This document shows positions 47,791-56,656 of a stretch of DNA of 64,000 nucleotides, one piece after another. Positions within the stretch are counted from its first letter, which is position 1, and every line of letters begins with the position of its first letter. The translations under genes and the position numbers were made by a program. The notes below the pieces were generated by a model that searched no databases, was not told the origin of the DNA, and worked only from the letters and a program-made list of their open reading frames with translations. The stretch is from Pseudomonadales bacterium. Lineage in GTDB: Bacteria > Pseudomonadota > Gammaproteobacteria > Pseudomonadales > UBA5518. Location of the stretch: NCBI GenBank assembly GCA_024234165.1, contig JACKOP010000003.1, forward strand, positions 62,001-126,000. Reading direction: 5' to 3'.

Positions 47791-48645
47791 ATGTGCCGGC
47801 TGTATGCCCTGCTCGCCAGCGAACCCACCCGGGTCGGGTGCAGTCTCGCCTGTTCACAGAACAACCTCATGCGCCAAAGTGCGGGTGATGCGGACGGCGT
47901 ACAGCACGCACACGGCTGGGGCGTGGCCGAGTACACGAATCGGGGCCCGGTGGTCGAACGCCAGGCCTGGGCCGCGTATGACGGCGAACAATTTCCGCAG
48001 CGGGTGGCGCAGATCCGCTCCCGCGCGGTGCTGGCTCATGTGCGCCGCGCCACCGTGGGTTCGCTCAGCGTGGACAACACCCACCCGTTCCGTCACGGAC
48101 GCTTCACGTTCGCACACAACGGTACGCTCCCCGCCTTCGATCGCCTGAAACCCCGGCTGCTCGCCGCGACCGCGCAGCGGCACCGCACCGCGATCCGCGG
48201 GCAAACCGACAGCGAGCACCTGTTTCACTACCTGCTGTCACGGTGGTCGCGCGAGCGCAGGGCCGATTTGCTGGCCACGACTCGTGACGGCATCGCGCAG
48301 GTGCTGGACTGGTGCCATGAGCTTGCACCGGATTGCCCGATCGGTCTCAACGTGCTGCTGACCGACGGCGAACAGATGGTCGCTTCGCGCTACGGTCGCA
48401 GCCTCTGGTTCCTGGAGCACGACACAGCAGGTTCCTGCCACCAATGCGGCCAGTCGCACGTCGAACGCTCCTCCTGTGCAGCGTATCGAGCGGTCGAGGT
48501 GGCATCGGAGCCGATTACGCCCGGGGATGCCTGGCGGCTGCTGCCCGAAGCCTGCGTGCTTGGTATCGATACCGGCCTGGCGCTGCGCATCGAGCCGCTG
48601 GCACGCGATCCGATGCTCGCTCCGGCGCGCCTCGCTGCCGGTTGA
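47791..48645 (+). CDS. Class II glutamine amidotransferase (YafJ-like)
   Basis: A 284-residue protein with an N-terminal nucleophile hydrolase fold. Cys2 (MCRLYALLA) becomes the catalytic N-terminal residue, and HGWGVAEY, AHVRRATVG, FAHNGTL and GQTDSEHLFH form the glutamine-binding site. Substrate of the transferase is unknown; YafJ and Dug3-type relatives act on glutathione or related amides in some organisms. The need for Cys2 fixes the ATG at 47791, although the best Shine-Dalgarno sequence (AAGGAGG, 47763-47769) is 21 bp upstream and out of range. Confidence 0.85.
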   Translation: MCRLYALLASEPTRVGCSLACSQNNLMRQSAGDADGVQHAHGWGVAEYTNRGPVVERQAWAAYDGEQFPQRVAQIRSRAVLAHVRRATVGSLSVDNTHPFRHGRFTFAHNGTLPAFDRLKPRLLAATAQRHRTAIRGQTDSEHLFHYLLSRWSRERRADLLATTRDGIAQVLDWCHELAPDCPIGLNVLLTDGEQMVASRYGRSLWFLEHDTAGSCHQCGQSHVERSSCAAYRAVEVASEPITPGDAWRLLPEACVLGIDTGLALRIEPLARDPMLAPARLAAG

Positions 48646-48791
48646 CTCTCCGGGCAGCACGATCCTGCGGACTTCGACGAGCGTTCACGTGATCCGCGCG
48701 TGACGACACGTCTCGTAATGTTTTGCGACACGCTCAGCCGACATGCAACCGGATAGAATCTGCGGCGTTTCGTCTCACGGAGACACGCGCA

Positions 48792-49358
48792 TTGCACCCA
48801 CCGCCACCCGCGGGCATCCACCCCGACGAGCCTGCATGGAAGCCCTGGCGGCGTTTCGATGCGCTCGAGCTGCCGCGGCGAACCCGCAGCTGGTTGCTCG
48901 ACGAAAGCTCGCTGACCGCACGCCTGCAGGCAGCCAGTGGCAACCGTCTGCGCGTGCGGGTGCTGAACCAGCAGTGGCAACGCCCGCGCACATCGGAGCG
49001 CCATGCACTGGGCCTGCGCGCACACGAAGTCGCGCTGGTACGCGAAGTGGTGCTGGAATGCGCCGGCGAACCCTGGGTGTTTGCCCGCAGCATCCTGCCG
49101 GCAACGACCCTGCGCGGACGGCTTCGCCACCTGCGTCGCTTCGGTGAGCGCTCGCTCGGTGCGCTGCTGTTTTCCACCCGCGGACTGCACCGTGCGCCGT
49201 TCGAGCTGGCGCGTATCGACGTCGCACACCGGGTACTGCCTGCCGCGTTGGCCGGGGCTGCGCCGGTATGGGGCAGGCGTTCGGTGTTCCACGTGCACGG
49301 CGCACCGCTGCTGGTTGCGGAGTTCTTCCTGCCGGCCTGCCGACTGCCCTCGCTATAA
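48792..49358 (+). CDS. ubiC: UbiC, chorismate pyruvate-lyase
   Basis: A 188-residue enzyme that splits chorismate into 4-hydroxybenzoate and pyruvate, the first ubiquinone-specific step. WLLDESSLTARL (about residue 36), VREVVLECAGEPWVFARSILP, the RSLGALLF segment and VAEFFLP with the catalytic Glu are seen. A TTG at 48792 with GGAG 9 bp upstream fits the family length; no ATG does. A TAGAAT at 48754-48759 may be the -10. ubiA follows after 29 bp. Confidence 0.87.
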   Translation: MHPPPPAGIHPDEPAWKPWRRFDALELPRRTRSWLLDESSLTARLQAASGNRLRVRVLNQQWQRPRTSERHALGLRAHEVALVREVVLECAGEPWVFARSILPATTLRGRLRHLRRFGERSLGALLFSTRGLHRAPFELARIDVAHRVLPAALAGAAPVWGRRSVFHVHGAPLLVAEFFLPACRLPSL

Positions 49359-49387
49359 TCCGTGCGCCCTTCGCGAATGACCGGTAC

Positions 49388-50251
49388 ATGAACCTGCTCG
49401 AGCGCCTGTCGCTGTATCTGCAACTGATCCGTTTCGATCGCCCGATCGGCAGCTTCCTGCTGCTGTGGCCGACGTGGTGGGGGTTGTGGCTGGCCGCCGA
49501 AGGCACGCCCTCGGCTGCGAACCTGCTGATCTTCACCGCGGGCGTGTTCCTGATGCGCTCGGCCGGATGCATCGCCAACGATTTCGCCGACCGCGATATC
49601 GACGGTGCTGTCGAGCGCACGCGCGAGCGTCCGCTCGCCACCGGCCGGGTGAGCAAGCGCGAGGCACTCGCTCTCGCCGCGGTACTGGTGCTCGCTGCAT
49701 TCGCGCTGGTGCTCATGACGAACACCCTCACCGTGCTGCTGTCGGTCGCGGGCCTGGTGTTTGCGATCGGCTATCCGTACCTGAAACGCGTTACCCACCT
49801 GCCGCAGTTTGGACTCGGTGTCGCGTTTTCCTGGGGCATCCCGATGGCGTTTGCTGCCGAACGCGATGCACTGCCGCCCGCGCTGTGGGTGCCGTTCAGC
49901 GCCGCGCTCCTGTGGAGCGTGGTCTACGACACCTTCTATGCCATGGTCGATCGCAACGACGATCTGCATATCGGCGTGAAGTCGACCGCGATCCTGTTCG
50001 GTACGGCAGACCGGTTCGTGATCGCGATACTGCAGGTGCTGGTGCTGCTGCTGTTGTGGCTGACCGGACGGCAGTTCGGGATGGGAACGCCGTACGCGGT
50101 CGCGCTGCTGGTCGGAGCCATCCTGTTCGGCTGGCAGCAGTATCTGGCGCGCAACCGGCAACGCGAGCCGTGCTTTCGCGCATTCCTGAACAACAACCTT
50201 TTCGGAGCCGCCGTGTTCCTGGGCATTGCTGCGGACTACCTGCTGCGATGA
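49388..50251 (+). CDS. ubiA: UbiA, 4-hydroxybenzoate octaprenyltransferase
   Basis: A 287-residue inner-membrane prenyltransferase with about eight helices that attaches the polyprenyl tail to 4-hydroxybenzoate. The two aspartate-rich motifs NDFADRDIDG (about residue 70) and DTFYAMVDRNDD (about 180) bind magnesium-pyrophosphate, and RPIGSFLLLWPTWWGLW lies near the start. It uses the product of ubiC just upstream. Its stop overlaps an ATG of the following lipoprotein gene. Confidence 0.96.
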   Translation: MNLLERLSLYLQLIRFDRPIGSFLLLWPTWWGLWLAAEGTPSAANLLIFTAGVFLMRSAGCIANDFADRDIDGAVERTRERPLATGRVSKREALALAAVLVLAAFALVLMTNTLTVLLSVAGLVFAIGYPYLKRVTHLPQFGLGVAFSWGIPMAFAAERDALPPALWVPFSAALLWSVVYDTFYAMVDRNDDLHIGVKSTAILFGTADRFVIAILQVLVLLLLWLTGRQFGMGTPYAVALLVGAILFGWQQYLARNRQREPCFRAFLNNNLFGAAVFLGIAADYLLR

Positions 50252-50259
50252 GGCAAGCC

Positions 50260-51531
50260 ATGCGAATCCGGCCTTTCCTTGCGGTGCTGCTTGCCATCGG
50301 TCTGCTGATTCCCGGCTGCGGACTCCCGCAACGCACGGGACCGTCTGCAGCCGCAGAAGTGGATGCGGCCGAACGCATGCGCCTCGGTACGGCCCTGTTC
50401 GTGGTACTGCAGCAACGGATCGGTGGCACCTGGGCGCTGGACCCCGCGCTCGGCGCCTACGTGTCGGCAATCGGCACCACACTGGCACGCCTCAGCGAGC
50501 ACCCCGAGTTCAAGTGGGAGTTCGCACTGCTCGACCAGTCGGCGCCGGGTGCGTGGGCGCTGCCGGGCGGCAAGATCGCCATCACGCGCGGCCTGCTCGT
50601 GACACTGGACGACGAAGCCGAGCTGGCGGCCTTGCTCGCGCTGGCGATCGAAGGTTCACTGCAGCCCGCCGGCATTGCCCCGGACCCGCTGCTCACGGGC
50701 GCGGCGAGCGCGCTGGTCGAGATCGGCCCCGTGCACAGCGGTGCCGCATGGCAGCAGGTGGCACTGCGTACCCATCCGCCTGCAACCGTGCCGCAGCCGG
50801 CACCCACCCGCGAGGATTCGACAATCGACGAGGCGGTGCGCCGTCAGCTCGAGCGCGCCGGCTACGCACCCCTGGCACTCGCGGACCTGCTGCAGCACCT
50901 GGCCATGCTGGCCGGTGAAGCGGATCGGAGCTACGCAAGCCTTGCCGTCCATCACGCGTCGGCAGAGCGCGCCGAAGCCGCACAGCGCAACGCGCAGAAA
51001 CCCGGTGGCGGGGAACGCGGTGACGCACGCTTCCACGACCGCATCGCACGCCTTCGCCGTGATTCACCGGCCTATGCGCACTACGACCGCGGACTCGACG
51101 CACTGGAGTCGGATCGGTATGCAGAGGCTCTGGCAGCAGCCGACGCCGCGCTGCGACGGCAACCGCGCGAAGCGCTGTTCCACGAACTGCAGGCGGTTGC
51201 TGCATCCGGGCTGCAACGTCCGGCCGCAGCATTCACCGGCCTCAATCGCGCGATCGCACTGAACCCCGGCTTCTTCCGTCCGCATCTGCTGCGCGGACTG
51301 CTGCATCTGGTTCGCGGCAACCTCGAGCCTGCTGCCGAGGATCTGCTGGCCGCAAACCGCCTGCTGCCGAGTGTGGAAGCCACACTGGGGCTCGCCGAAG
51401 TCGCACGCGGGCTCGGCGATACGGCAACGGCACGCGCACGTTATGCGGAGGTCGCGGGCGGCGACTCGGCAGCGGCCAGATTCGCACGCAAGCGTATTGC
51501 ACAATTGTCGGGCGAACCAGTGACGCCCTGA
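50260..51531 (+). CDS. Lipoprotein resembling an M48 peptidase without zinc ligands, with TPR region
   Basis: A 423-residue exported protein. LLIPGCG gives a lipobox (Cys about 22). Residues 80-140 match the M48/BepA peptidase core (GAWALPGGKIAITRGLL, LDDEAELAALLA), but the HExxH zinc motif is replaced by LAIEG at about 129-133, so protease activity is not expected. The C-terminal half (about 255-420) contains tetratricopeptide-like helices (YDRGLDALESDRYAEALAAADAALR). ATG at 50260 has GAGG 6 bp upstream; an ATG at 50248 overlaps the ubiA stop. Likely an envelope scaffold or chaperone; partner unknown. Confidence 0.7.
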   Translation: MRIRPFLAVLLAIGLLIPGCGLPQRTGPSAAAEVDAAERMRLGTALFVVLQQRIGGTWALDPALGAYVSAIGTTLARLSEHPEFKWEFALLDQSAPGAWALPGGKIAITRGLLVTLDDEAELAALLALAIEGSLQPAGIAPDPLLTGAASALVEIGPVHSGAAWQQVALRTHPPATVPQPAPTREDSTIDEAVRRQLERAGYAPLALADLLQHLAMLAGEADRSYASLAVHHASAERAEAAQRNAQKPGGGERGDARFHDRIARLRRDSPAYAHYDRGLDALESDRYAEALAAADAALRRQPREALFHELQAVAASGLQRPAAAFTGLNRAIALNPGFFRPHLLRGLLHLVRGNLEPAAEDLLAANRLLPSVEATLGLAEVARGLGDTATARARYAEVAGGDSAAARFARKRIAQLSGEPVTP

Positions 51532-51583
51532 ACGCACGCGCCACCCTTGCACCGCTCTTCTCGAGAAACAGGAATCCTGAACG

Positions 51584-52003
51584 ATGTCACACTGCGACGA
51601 CTCTCCGGGCCCCGGCGGCGAACTTGCCTTGCAGACCATTGCCATGCCGAAGGACACCAATGCCAGCGGTGACATCTTCGGCGGCTGGCTGCTGTCGCAG
51701 ATGGACCTCGCCGGTTCGGTTGCGGCTGCGAAGATCGCTGCCGGGCGGGTCGCCACCGTCGCGATCGATCGCATGAGTTTCATGGTACCGGTCAAGGTCG
51801 GCGCACTCGTGAGTTGCTACACACAGGTGATGGCGGTGGGCCGCAGCTCGATCCAGGTGCAGGTCGAAGTATGGTCGCGGCTGACCACTGCCACGGGAGC
51901 AGCGCCGATCGTCCACAAGGTGACCGAAGGCACCTTCGTGTTCGTCGCGATCGACGAGGAGGGACGCACGCGGGCGCTGCCGGCGCCGGTGCCGACCAGG
52001 TGA
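51584..52003 (+). CDS. YciA-like acyl-CoA thioesterase
   Basis: A 139-residue hotdog-fold thioesterase that hydrolyses acyl-CoA. TIAMPKDTNASGDIFGGWLLSQMD (residues 18-41) is the family signature with the catalytic Asp of the GDIFGGW segment; VATVAIDRMSFMVPVKVG and VEVWSR follow. Chain-length preference cannot be read from sequence. It stands 52 bp after the lipoprotein gene and converges with uvrD, leaving 4 bp between stop codons. Confidence 0.92.
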   Translation: MSHCDDSPGPGGELALQTIAMPKDTNASGDIFGGWLLSQMDLAGSVAAAKIAAGRVATVAIDRMSFMVPVKVGALVSCYTQVMAVGRSSIQVQVEVWSRLTTATGAAPIVHKVTEGTFVFVAIDEEGRTRALPAPVPTR

Positions 52004-52007
52004 ACGT

Positions 52008-54182
52008 TCAGCCGAACGGTTCGAGCCTGGCGTAGGACAGCACCAGCCATTTGGCACCCGCACTGCGAAAATTGACGCTGACGCGGGCGCTCGCACCCTG
52101 ACCCTCGAAGTCGATCACCACCCCCTCGCCGAAGGTCGGGTGGCGCACACTCTGGCCCAGCCGCAAGCCACCCGGGGCGGGTTCACTGCGACGTGTCACA
52201 CCCGCTGCGAAACCGCCGGGGGCAGCCACCGGACGCGTCAAGGTCACGCGCGGACGCACTTCGTGCAGCAACTCCGGCGGGATTTCGCGCAGGAAACGCG
52301 ACGGCGTATTGCGGGTCTCCATGCCGTGCAGGCGACGCGACTCGGCGTAGCTCAGGTACAACAACTGCATTGCACGCGTGATGCCGACGTACGCCAGCCG
52401 GCGCTCCTCTTCGAGTCGGCCCGGTTCGTCGATCGACATGCGGTGCGGGAACAGGTTCTCCTCCAGCCCGCCGATGAACACCAGCGGGAACTCCAGCCCT
52501 TTCGCTGCATGCAGCGTCATCAGTTGCACGCTGTCCTCGTGGTCGTCGGCCTGCGCCTCGCCGGCATCGAGTGAAGCACTGTCCAGAAACTGCTGCAGCA
52601 CGTTGCCGCGCGGATCGTCGGGGACGAACTGCCGACACGCGCTGACCAGCTCGTCGAGGTTCTCCGCGCGCGTCAGGCCACGCTCACCCTTTTCGTTGCG
52701 GTGGAAATCGAGCAGCCCACTCGCACCGAGCACATGATCGATCAGAGGTGCGAGTTCCAGCTCGCGGGTCTCTTCGGCGAGGCGCTCGATCAATTCGATG
52801 AAAACAGCCAGCGCGTTGCGCGCGCGCGCCGGGAGATGCGACAGGACTGCAGACGCCGCGCGCCACAACGATATCCCTGCGCTGCGCGCACGCTCACGCA
52901 GCAGATCGAGCGTTGCGGTACCGATGCCGCGTGGCGGCGTGTTCACGACCCGCTCGAACGCCGCGTCGTCGTCGCGATTGCCGAGCAGACGCAGGTAGGC
53001 GAGGGCGTTGCGGATCTCGAGCCGCTCGTAGAAGCGCTGGCCGCCGTAGACGCGATACGGAATCGCGCTGCGCAACAACGCCTCTTCCAGCACCCGCGAC
53101 TGGGCGTTCGAACGATAGAGCACCGCGACGTCGGCGCGCGCGTGCCCGTTGGCGAGCCAGTCACGGATGCGGTCGACGATGAAGCGAGCCTCGTCCTGTT
53201 CGTTGAACGCTGCGTACAGCGTGATCGGCGAGCCTTTCTCCCCACTCGTCCACAACTGCTTGCCGAAACGGCCACGGTTGTGTGCGATCACGGCGTTGGC
53301 AGCGTCGAGAATCACGCCGGTCGAGCGGTAGTTCTGCTCCAGGCGCACGATGTGTGTGCCGGGGAAGTCCCGCTCGAAACGGTGGATGTTCTCGATTTTC
53401 GCGCCCCGCCAGCCGTAGATCGACTGGTCGTCGTCGCCGACCACGGTAAGGCGTGCGCTCTCCCCGGCCAGCACGCGCAACCACGCGTACTGGATCGTGT
53501 TGGTGTCCTGGAACTCGTCGACCAGGATATGACGGAAGCGCTCGCGATAATGATGGAGCAGGGCCTCGTCCTTCAGCCACAATTCGTGCGAACGCAACAG
53601 CAACTCGGCAAAATCGACCAACCCGCCGCGCGCGCAGGCGGTTTCGTAAGTACGGTAGACGGTCAACATCGTCGTGTGGAAGCGATCGGAGCCGTAGTCG
53701 TCGATGTGCGCCGCGCGTCGCCCCTCGTCCTTGTGCGTGTTGATCCAGCCCTGTGCCTGGCGCGGCGGATAACGATCCTCATCGATCCCGAGATCCCGGT
53801 AGGCACGCTTCACCACGCGCAACTGATCGTCGGCGTCGAGAATCTGGAAATTCTGCGGCAGGCCGGCCTCGTTCCAGTGCGCCTTCAGGAAGCGGTGCGC
53901 CAGGCCGTGGAAGGTGCCAACCCACATGCCACGGGTCGAAAGCGCCGTCATCTCCTCGATCCGTGCCCGCATCTCGCGCGCGGCCTTGTTCGTGAACGTC
54001 ACCGCCATCAACCCGTACGCGGAGAAGCCTTCGTGGTAGATCAGCCACGCAATACGGTGCACCAGCACGCGCGTCTTGCCGCTGCCGGCGCCGGCGAGGA
54101 CCAGCAGATTCGCATCGGCGGCAGCAGTAACCGCCTCACGCTGGGAGGGATTGAGTCCGTCGAGGATGTCTTCCGGGTGCAT
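52008..54182 (-). CDS. uvrD: UvrD, DNA helicase II
   Basis: A 724-residue SF1 helicase that unwinds DNA in nucleotide excision repair and mismatch repair. LNPSQREAV (Q motif), LAGAGSGKTRVL, TFTNKAAREM, VGTFHGLAHR, VDEFQDTN, GDDDQSIYGWRGA, LEQNYRS and MTLHAAKGLEF are all present. The C-terminal 40 residues carry the VRHPTFGEGVV Tudor-like fold that contacts RNA polymerase in E. coli. The gene is alone on its strand here. Confidence 0.97.
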   Translation of the reverse strand: MHPEDILDGLNPSQREAVTAAADANLLVLAGAGSGKTRVLVHRIAWLIYHEGFSAYGLMAVTFTNKAAREMRARIEEMTALSTRGMWVGTFHGLAHRFLKAHWNEAGLPQNFQILDADDQLRVVKRAYRDLGIDEDRYPPRQAQGWINTHKDEGRRAAHIDDYGSDRFHTTMLTVYRTYETACARGGLVDFAELLLRSHELWLKDEALLHHYRERFRHILVDEFQDTNTIQYAWLRVLAGESARLTVVGDDDQSIYGWRGAKIENIHRFERDFPGTHIVRLEQNYRSTGVILDAANAVIAHNRGRFGKQLWTSGEKGSPITLYAAFNEQDEARFIVDRIRDWLANGHARADVAVLYRSNAQSRVLEEALLRSAIPYRVYGGQRFYERLEIRNALAYLRLLGNRDDDAAFERVVNTPPRGIGTATLDLLRERARSAGISLWRAASAVLSHLPARARNALAVFIELIERLAEETRELELAPLIDHVLGASGLLDFHRNEKGERGLTRAENLDELVSACRQFVPDDPRGNVLQQFLDSASLDAGEAQADDHEDSVQLMTLHAAKGLEFPLVFIGGLEENLFPHRMSIDEPGRLEEERRLAYVGITRAMQLLYLSYAESRRLHGMETRNTPSRFLREIPPELLHEVRPRVTLTRPVAAPGGFAAGVTRRSEPAPGGLRLGQSVRHPTFGEGVVIDFEGQGASARVSVNFRSAGAKWLVLSYARLEPFG

Positions 54183-54253
54183 GGGGTGATTCTACCCGGT
54201 TGACGACCACGCCGTTGCCGCCATGCGGTTCGGTCCGGGTCGAACGCTGCTTT

Positions 54254-54262
54254 TGTTATGCT
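54254..54262 (+). promoter_or_regulatory. Possible extended -10 element for the DUF4399 gene
   Basis: TGTTATGCT: TGn followed by four of six -10 bases, 67 bp before the start codon. No -35 found. Confidence 0.25.
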
Positions 54263-54328
54263 GGCGACCCGCGCATATCGGCGCAGTCACGCCATGACAC
54301 GTACCCCCGGCATAGCACAAGGAGAACC

Positions 54329-54757
54329 ATGATGAACCACCCAAGCCGCCTTCTCTGTGCGGTGGCCCTTGCACTGGCCGCCGTCGGCACCACCCATGCC
54401 GGCACGCCGGCTCCGGAAGGTGCCCGCGTCTACTTCATCGAACCGACCGATGGCGCCACGGTGAAAAACCCGGTGACCGTGCGTTTCGGCCTGCACGGCC
54501 TGGGAGTGGCACCGGCCGGGGTAGAGCGACCGGATACCGGACATCATCATCTGCTGATCGACGTGGACGCTCTGCCGCCGCTCGACCAGCCGATCCCTGC
54601 CGACGCGCAGCACCGCCATTTCGGCGGCGGGCAGACCGAAGCGACGCTGGAACTCCCACCGGGTCGACACACGCTGCAGTTGCTGCTCGGTGACTATCAG
54701 CACGCCCCGCTCCAACCCCCGGTTGCATCGGAACGGATCACGATCACCGTCGAATGA
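54329..54757 (+). CDS. Periplasmic DUF4399 protein
   Basis: A 142-residue exported protein: signal peptide (about residues 6-25, LLCAVALALAAVGTTHA) and DUF4399 (VYFIEPTDGATVKNPVTVRFGLHG, GHHHLLIDVDALP, HFGGGQTEATLELPPG, LLLGDYQHAPLQPPVAS). The conserved histidines of GHHHLLID and QHRHFGG suggest metal binding, which is inference. Function is not established. Two adjacent ATGs follow GGAG; the first is used. It lies 22 bp upstream of uup. Confidence 0.85.
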   Translation: MMNHPSRLLCAVALALAAVGTTHAGTPAPEGARVYFIEPTDGATVKNPVTVRFGLHGLGVAPAGVERPDTGHHHLLIDVDALPPLDQPIPADAQHRHFGGGQTEATLELPPGRHTLQLLLGDYQHAPLQPPVASERITITVE

Positions 54758-54779
54758 GGCGCGAGGCCGCACGACCACG

Positions 54780-56576
54780 ATGAGTACATTGCTCAGCATC
54801 GAGCGGGCCGGGCTGGCCTACGGGCTTCACCCCCTGCTCGATGAGGCCACGCTTGCGGTAACGCGCGGGGAACGCATCGGGCTGATCGGACGCAACGGCA
54901 CCGGCAAGTCTTCGCTGCTCGGCGTGATCGCAGGCCGGGTCGCGCTCGACGACGGCGTGGCGCGCGTCGCCGACGGGCTGCGGGTGATCCTGGTCGAGCA
55001 GGAGCCGGAACTCGCACCTGGCCCGACCCTGCTCGCCAGCCTGCTCGCACGCGCCGCGGAACAGGTCGGATTCGACGACAGCGAGCACTGGCGCTTCGAA
55101 GCACGGCTGCGGGAGTTCCTGCAGCGCTTCGGACTCGACGCCGAAGGCGGCACGCAGCGGCTCTCGGGTGGCGAGCGCAAGCGCGCAGCGCTGGCACTCG
55201 CGCTCGCGCTCGCGCCGGATCTGCTGCTGCTCGACGAACCCACCAACCATCTCGACATCGACGGCATCACGCTGCTCGAGGAACTGTTGCTGCGCGTATC
55301 GGCGGCGATCGTGATCACGCACGATCGCGCCTTTCTGGACCGCTTCGCGACCCGGATCGTCGAGCTCGACCGCGGGCTGCTGCGCTCGTACCCGGGCAAT
55401 TTCGCTACCTACGAGTCGCGCAAGGCGGAACAGCTTGCCGCCGAACAGGTTGCCGCACGCAAGTTCGACGCATTCTGGGCGCAGGAAGAAGTGTGGATCC
55501 GCCAGGGAATCAAGGCCCGACGCACCCGCGACGAAGGCCGCGTGCGACGACTGGAACGGCTGCGCGCCGAGCGTGCCGAGCGCCGCGAGCGCATCGGCAA
55601 GGTACGCCTGCACCTCGATGCCGGCGCGCGCTCCGGCAAGCTGGTTGCCGAACTCGAGCGGGTCGACAAACAGTTCGGCGGGCGTTATGTGGTGCGCGAC
55701 CTGTCGCTGCGCCTGCTGCGCGGGGACCGCATAGGCCTGATCGGCCCGAACGGTGCCGGCAAGAGCACGCTGATTCGCCTGATCCTCGGGCAGCTCGCGC
55801 CCGATGCGGGAACGGTGCGGCTCGGCAGTGGCCTCGAGGTGGCCTATTTCGACCAGATGCGCGCACAGCTCGATGCGCGCAAGACGCTGATCGAGACGAT
55901 CAGCCCCGGTTCGGAGTGGGTCGAGACCGGTGGCCAACGCCGCCATGTGATCAGCTATCTGGCTGATTTCCTCTTTCCTTCCCAGCGTGCGAACTCACCG
56001 GTCGGCACGCTGTCGGGCGGTGAGCGTAACCGGCTGCTGCTCGCTCGCCTGTTCGCACGACCCGCCAATCTGCTGGTCCTGGACGAGCCGACCAACGACC
56101 TGGACATCGAGTCACTGGAGCTGCTGGAGACGACGCTGCAGGGTTACGACGGCACGCTGCTGCTGGTAACACACGACCGCGTGTTTCTGGACAACGTGGT
56201 TACACAGACGCTGGTCGCGGAGGGCGATGGGCGCTGGCAGGAGTACGCGGGCGGCTACAGCGACTGGCTGCTGCAACGTCCACAGAAGGAGACTGCAAGC
56301 CTCGAGCGTACAACGACCGCGACACCTGTGCGTACCACCGAACGGCCGCAGGCAAGCACCCGCAAGCTCGGTTTTCGCGAGCAGCGCGAACTCGCGGAAC
56401 TGCCGGTGCGAATCGAGGCGCTGGAACAGGAACAGGCCGGGCTGCTGGCCAGCATGGCGAACGCGCCGGCAAACGAACTGCACGCCGCATCGCTGCGCGC
56501 AGCAGCGATCGGCGAGGAGCTCGAAGCGGCTTTCGTGCGCTGGAGCGAACTCGAGGAACGTGCAAATGCCGGCTGA
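54780..56576 (+). CDS. uup: Uup-type ABC-F ATPase
   Basis: A soluble 598-residue protein with two ABC domains and no membrane part. First domain: GRNGTGKSSL (about 41-50), LSGGERKRAALA, LLLDEPTNHLD; second: GPNGAGKSTL (about 349), LSGGERNRLLLARL, LVLDEPTNDLD. The inter-domain linker (RQGIKARRTRDEGRVRRL) and a C-terminal coiled coil (about 530-598) identify Uup rather than EttA or YheS. Uup acts on ribosomes and in suppression of transposon excision. Its stop lies 80 bp before the enoyl-CoA hydratase gene. Confidence 0.93.
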   Translation: MSTLLSIERAGLAYGLHPLLDEATLAVTRGERIGLIGRNGTGKSSLLGVIAGRVALDDGVARVADGLRVILVEQEPELAPGPTLLASLLARAAEQVGFDDSEHWRFEARLREFLQRFGLDAEGGTQRLSGGERKRAALALALALAPDLLLLDEPTNHLDIDGITLLEELLLRVSAAIVITHDRAFLDRFATRIVELDRGLLRSYPGNFATYESRKAEQLAAEQVAARKFDAFWAQEEVWIRQGIKARRTRDEGRVRRLERLRAERAERRERIGKVRLHLDAGARSGKLVAELERVDKQFGGRYVVRDLSLRLLRGDRIGLIGPNGAGKSTLIRLILGQLAPDAGTVRLGSGLEVAYFDQMRAQLDARKTLIETISPGSEWVETGGQRRHVISYLADFLFPSQRANSPVGTLSGGERNRLLLARLFARPANLLVLDEPTNDLDIESLELLETTLQGYDGTLLLVTHDRVFLDNVVTQTLVAEGDGRWQEYAGGYSDWLLQRPQKETASLERTTTATPVRTTERPQASTRKLGFREQRELAELPVRIEALEQEQAGLLASMANAPANELHAASLRAAAIGEELEAAFVRWSELEERANAG

Positions 56577-56656
56577 GTGGGACGCAACGCCCACCCGCGA
56601 CCGAAGGCAACAGCTCGCAGCCGGACGGCTGATCCAAAAAAGGAGGAGATCCGACG

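Noticed and set aside
48646..48791. Full copy of the inverted-repeat element upstream of ubiC
   Set aside because: Only one end-like word (TTTTGCGACACGCTC at 48721) is present; no matching left end within 150 bp.
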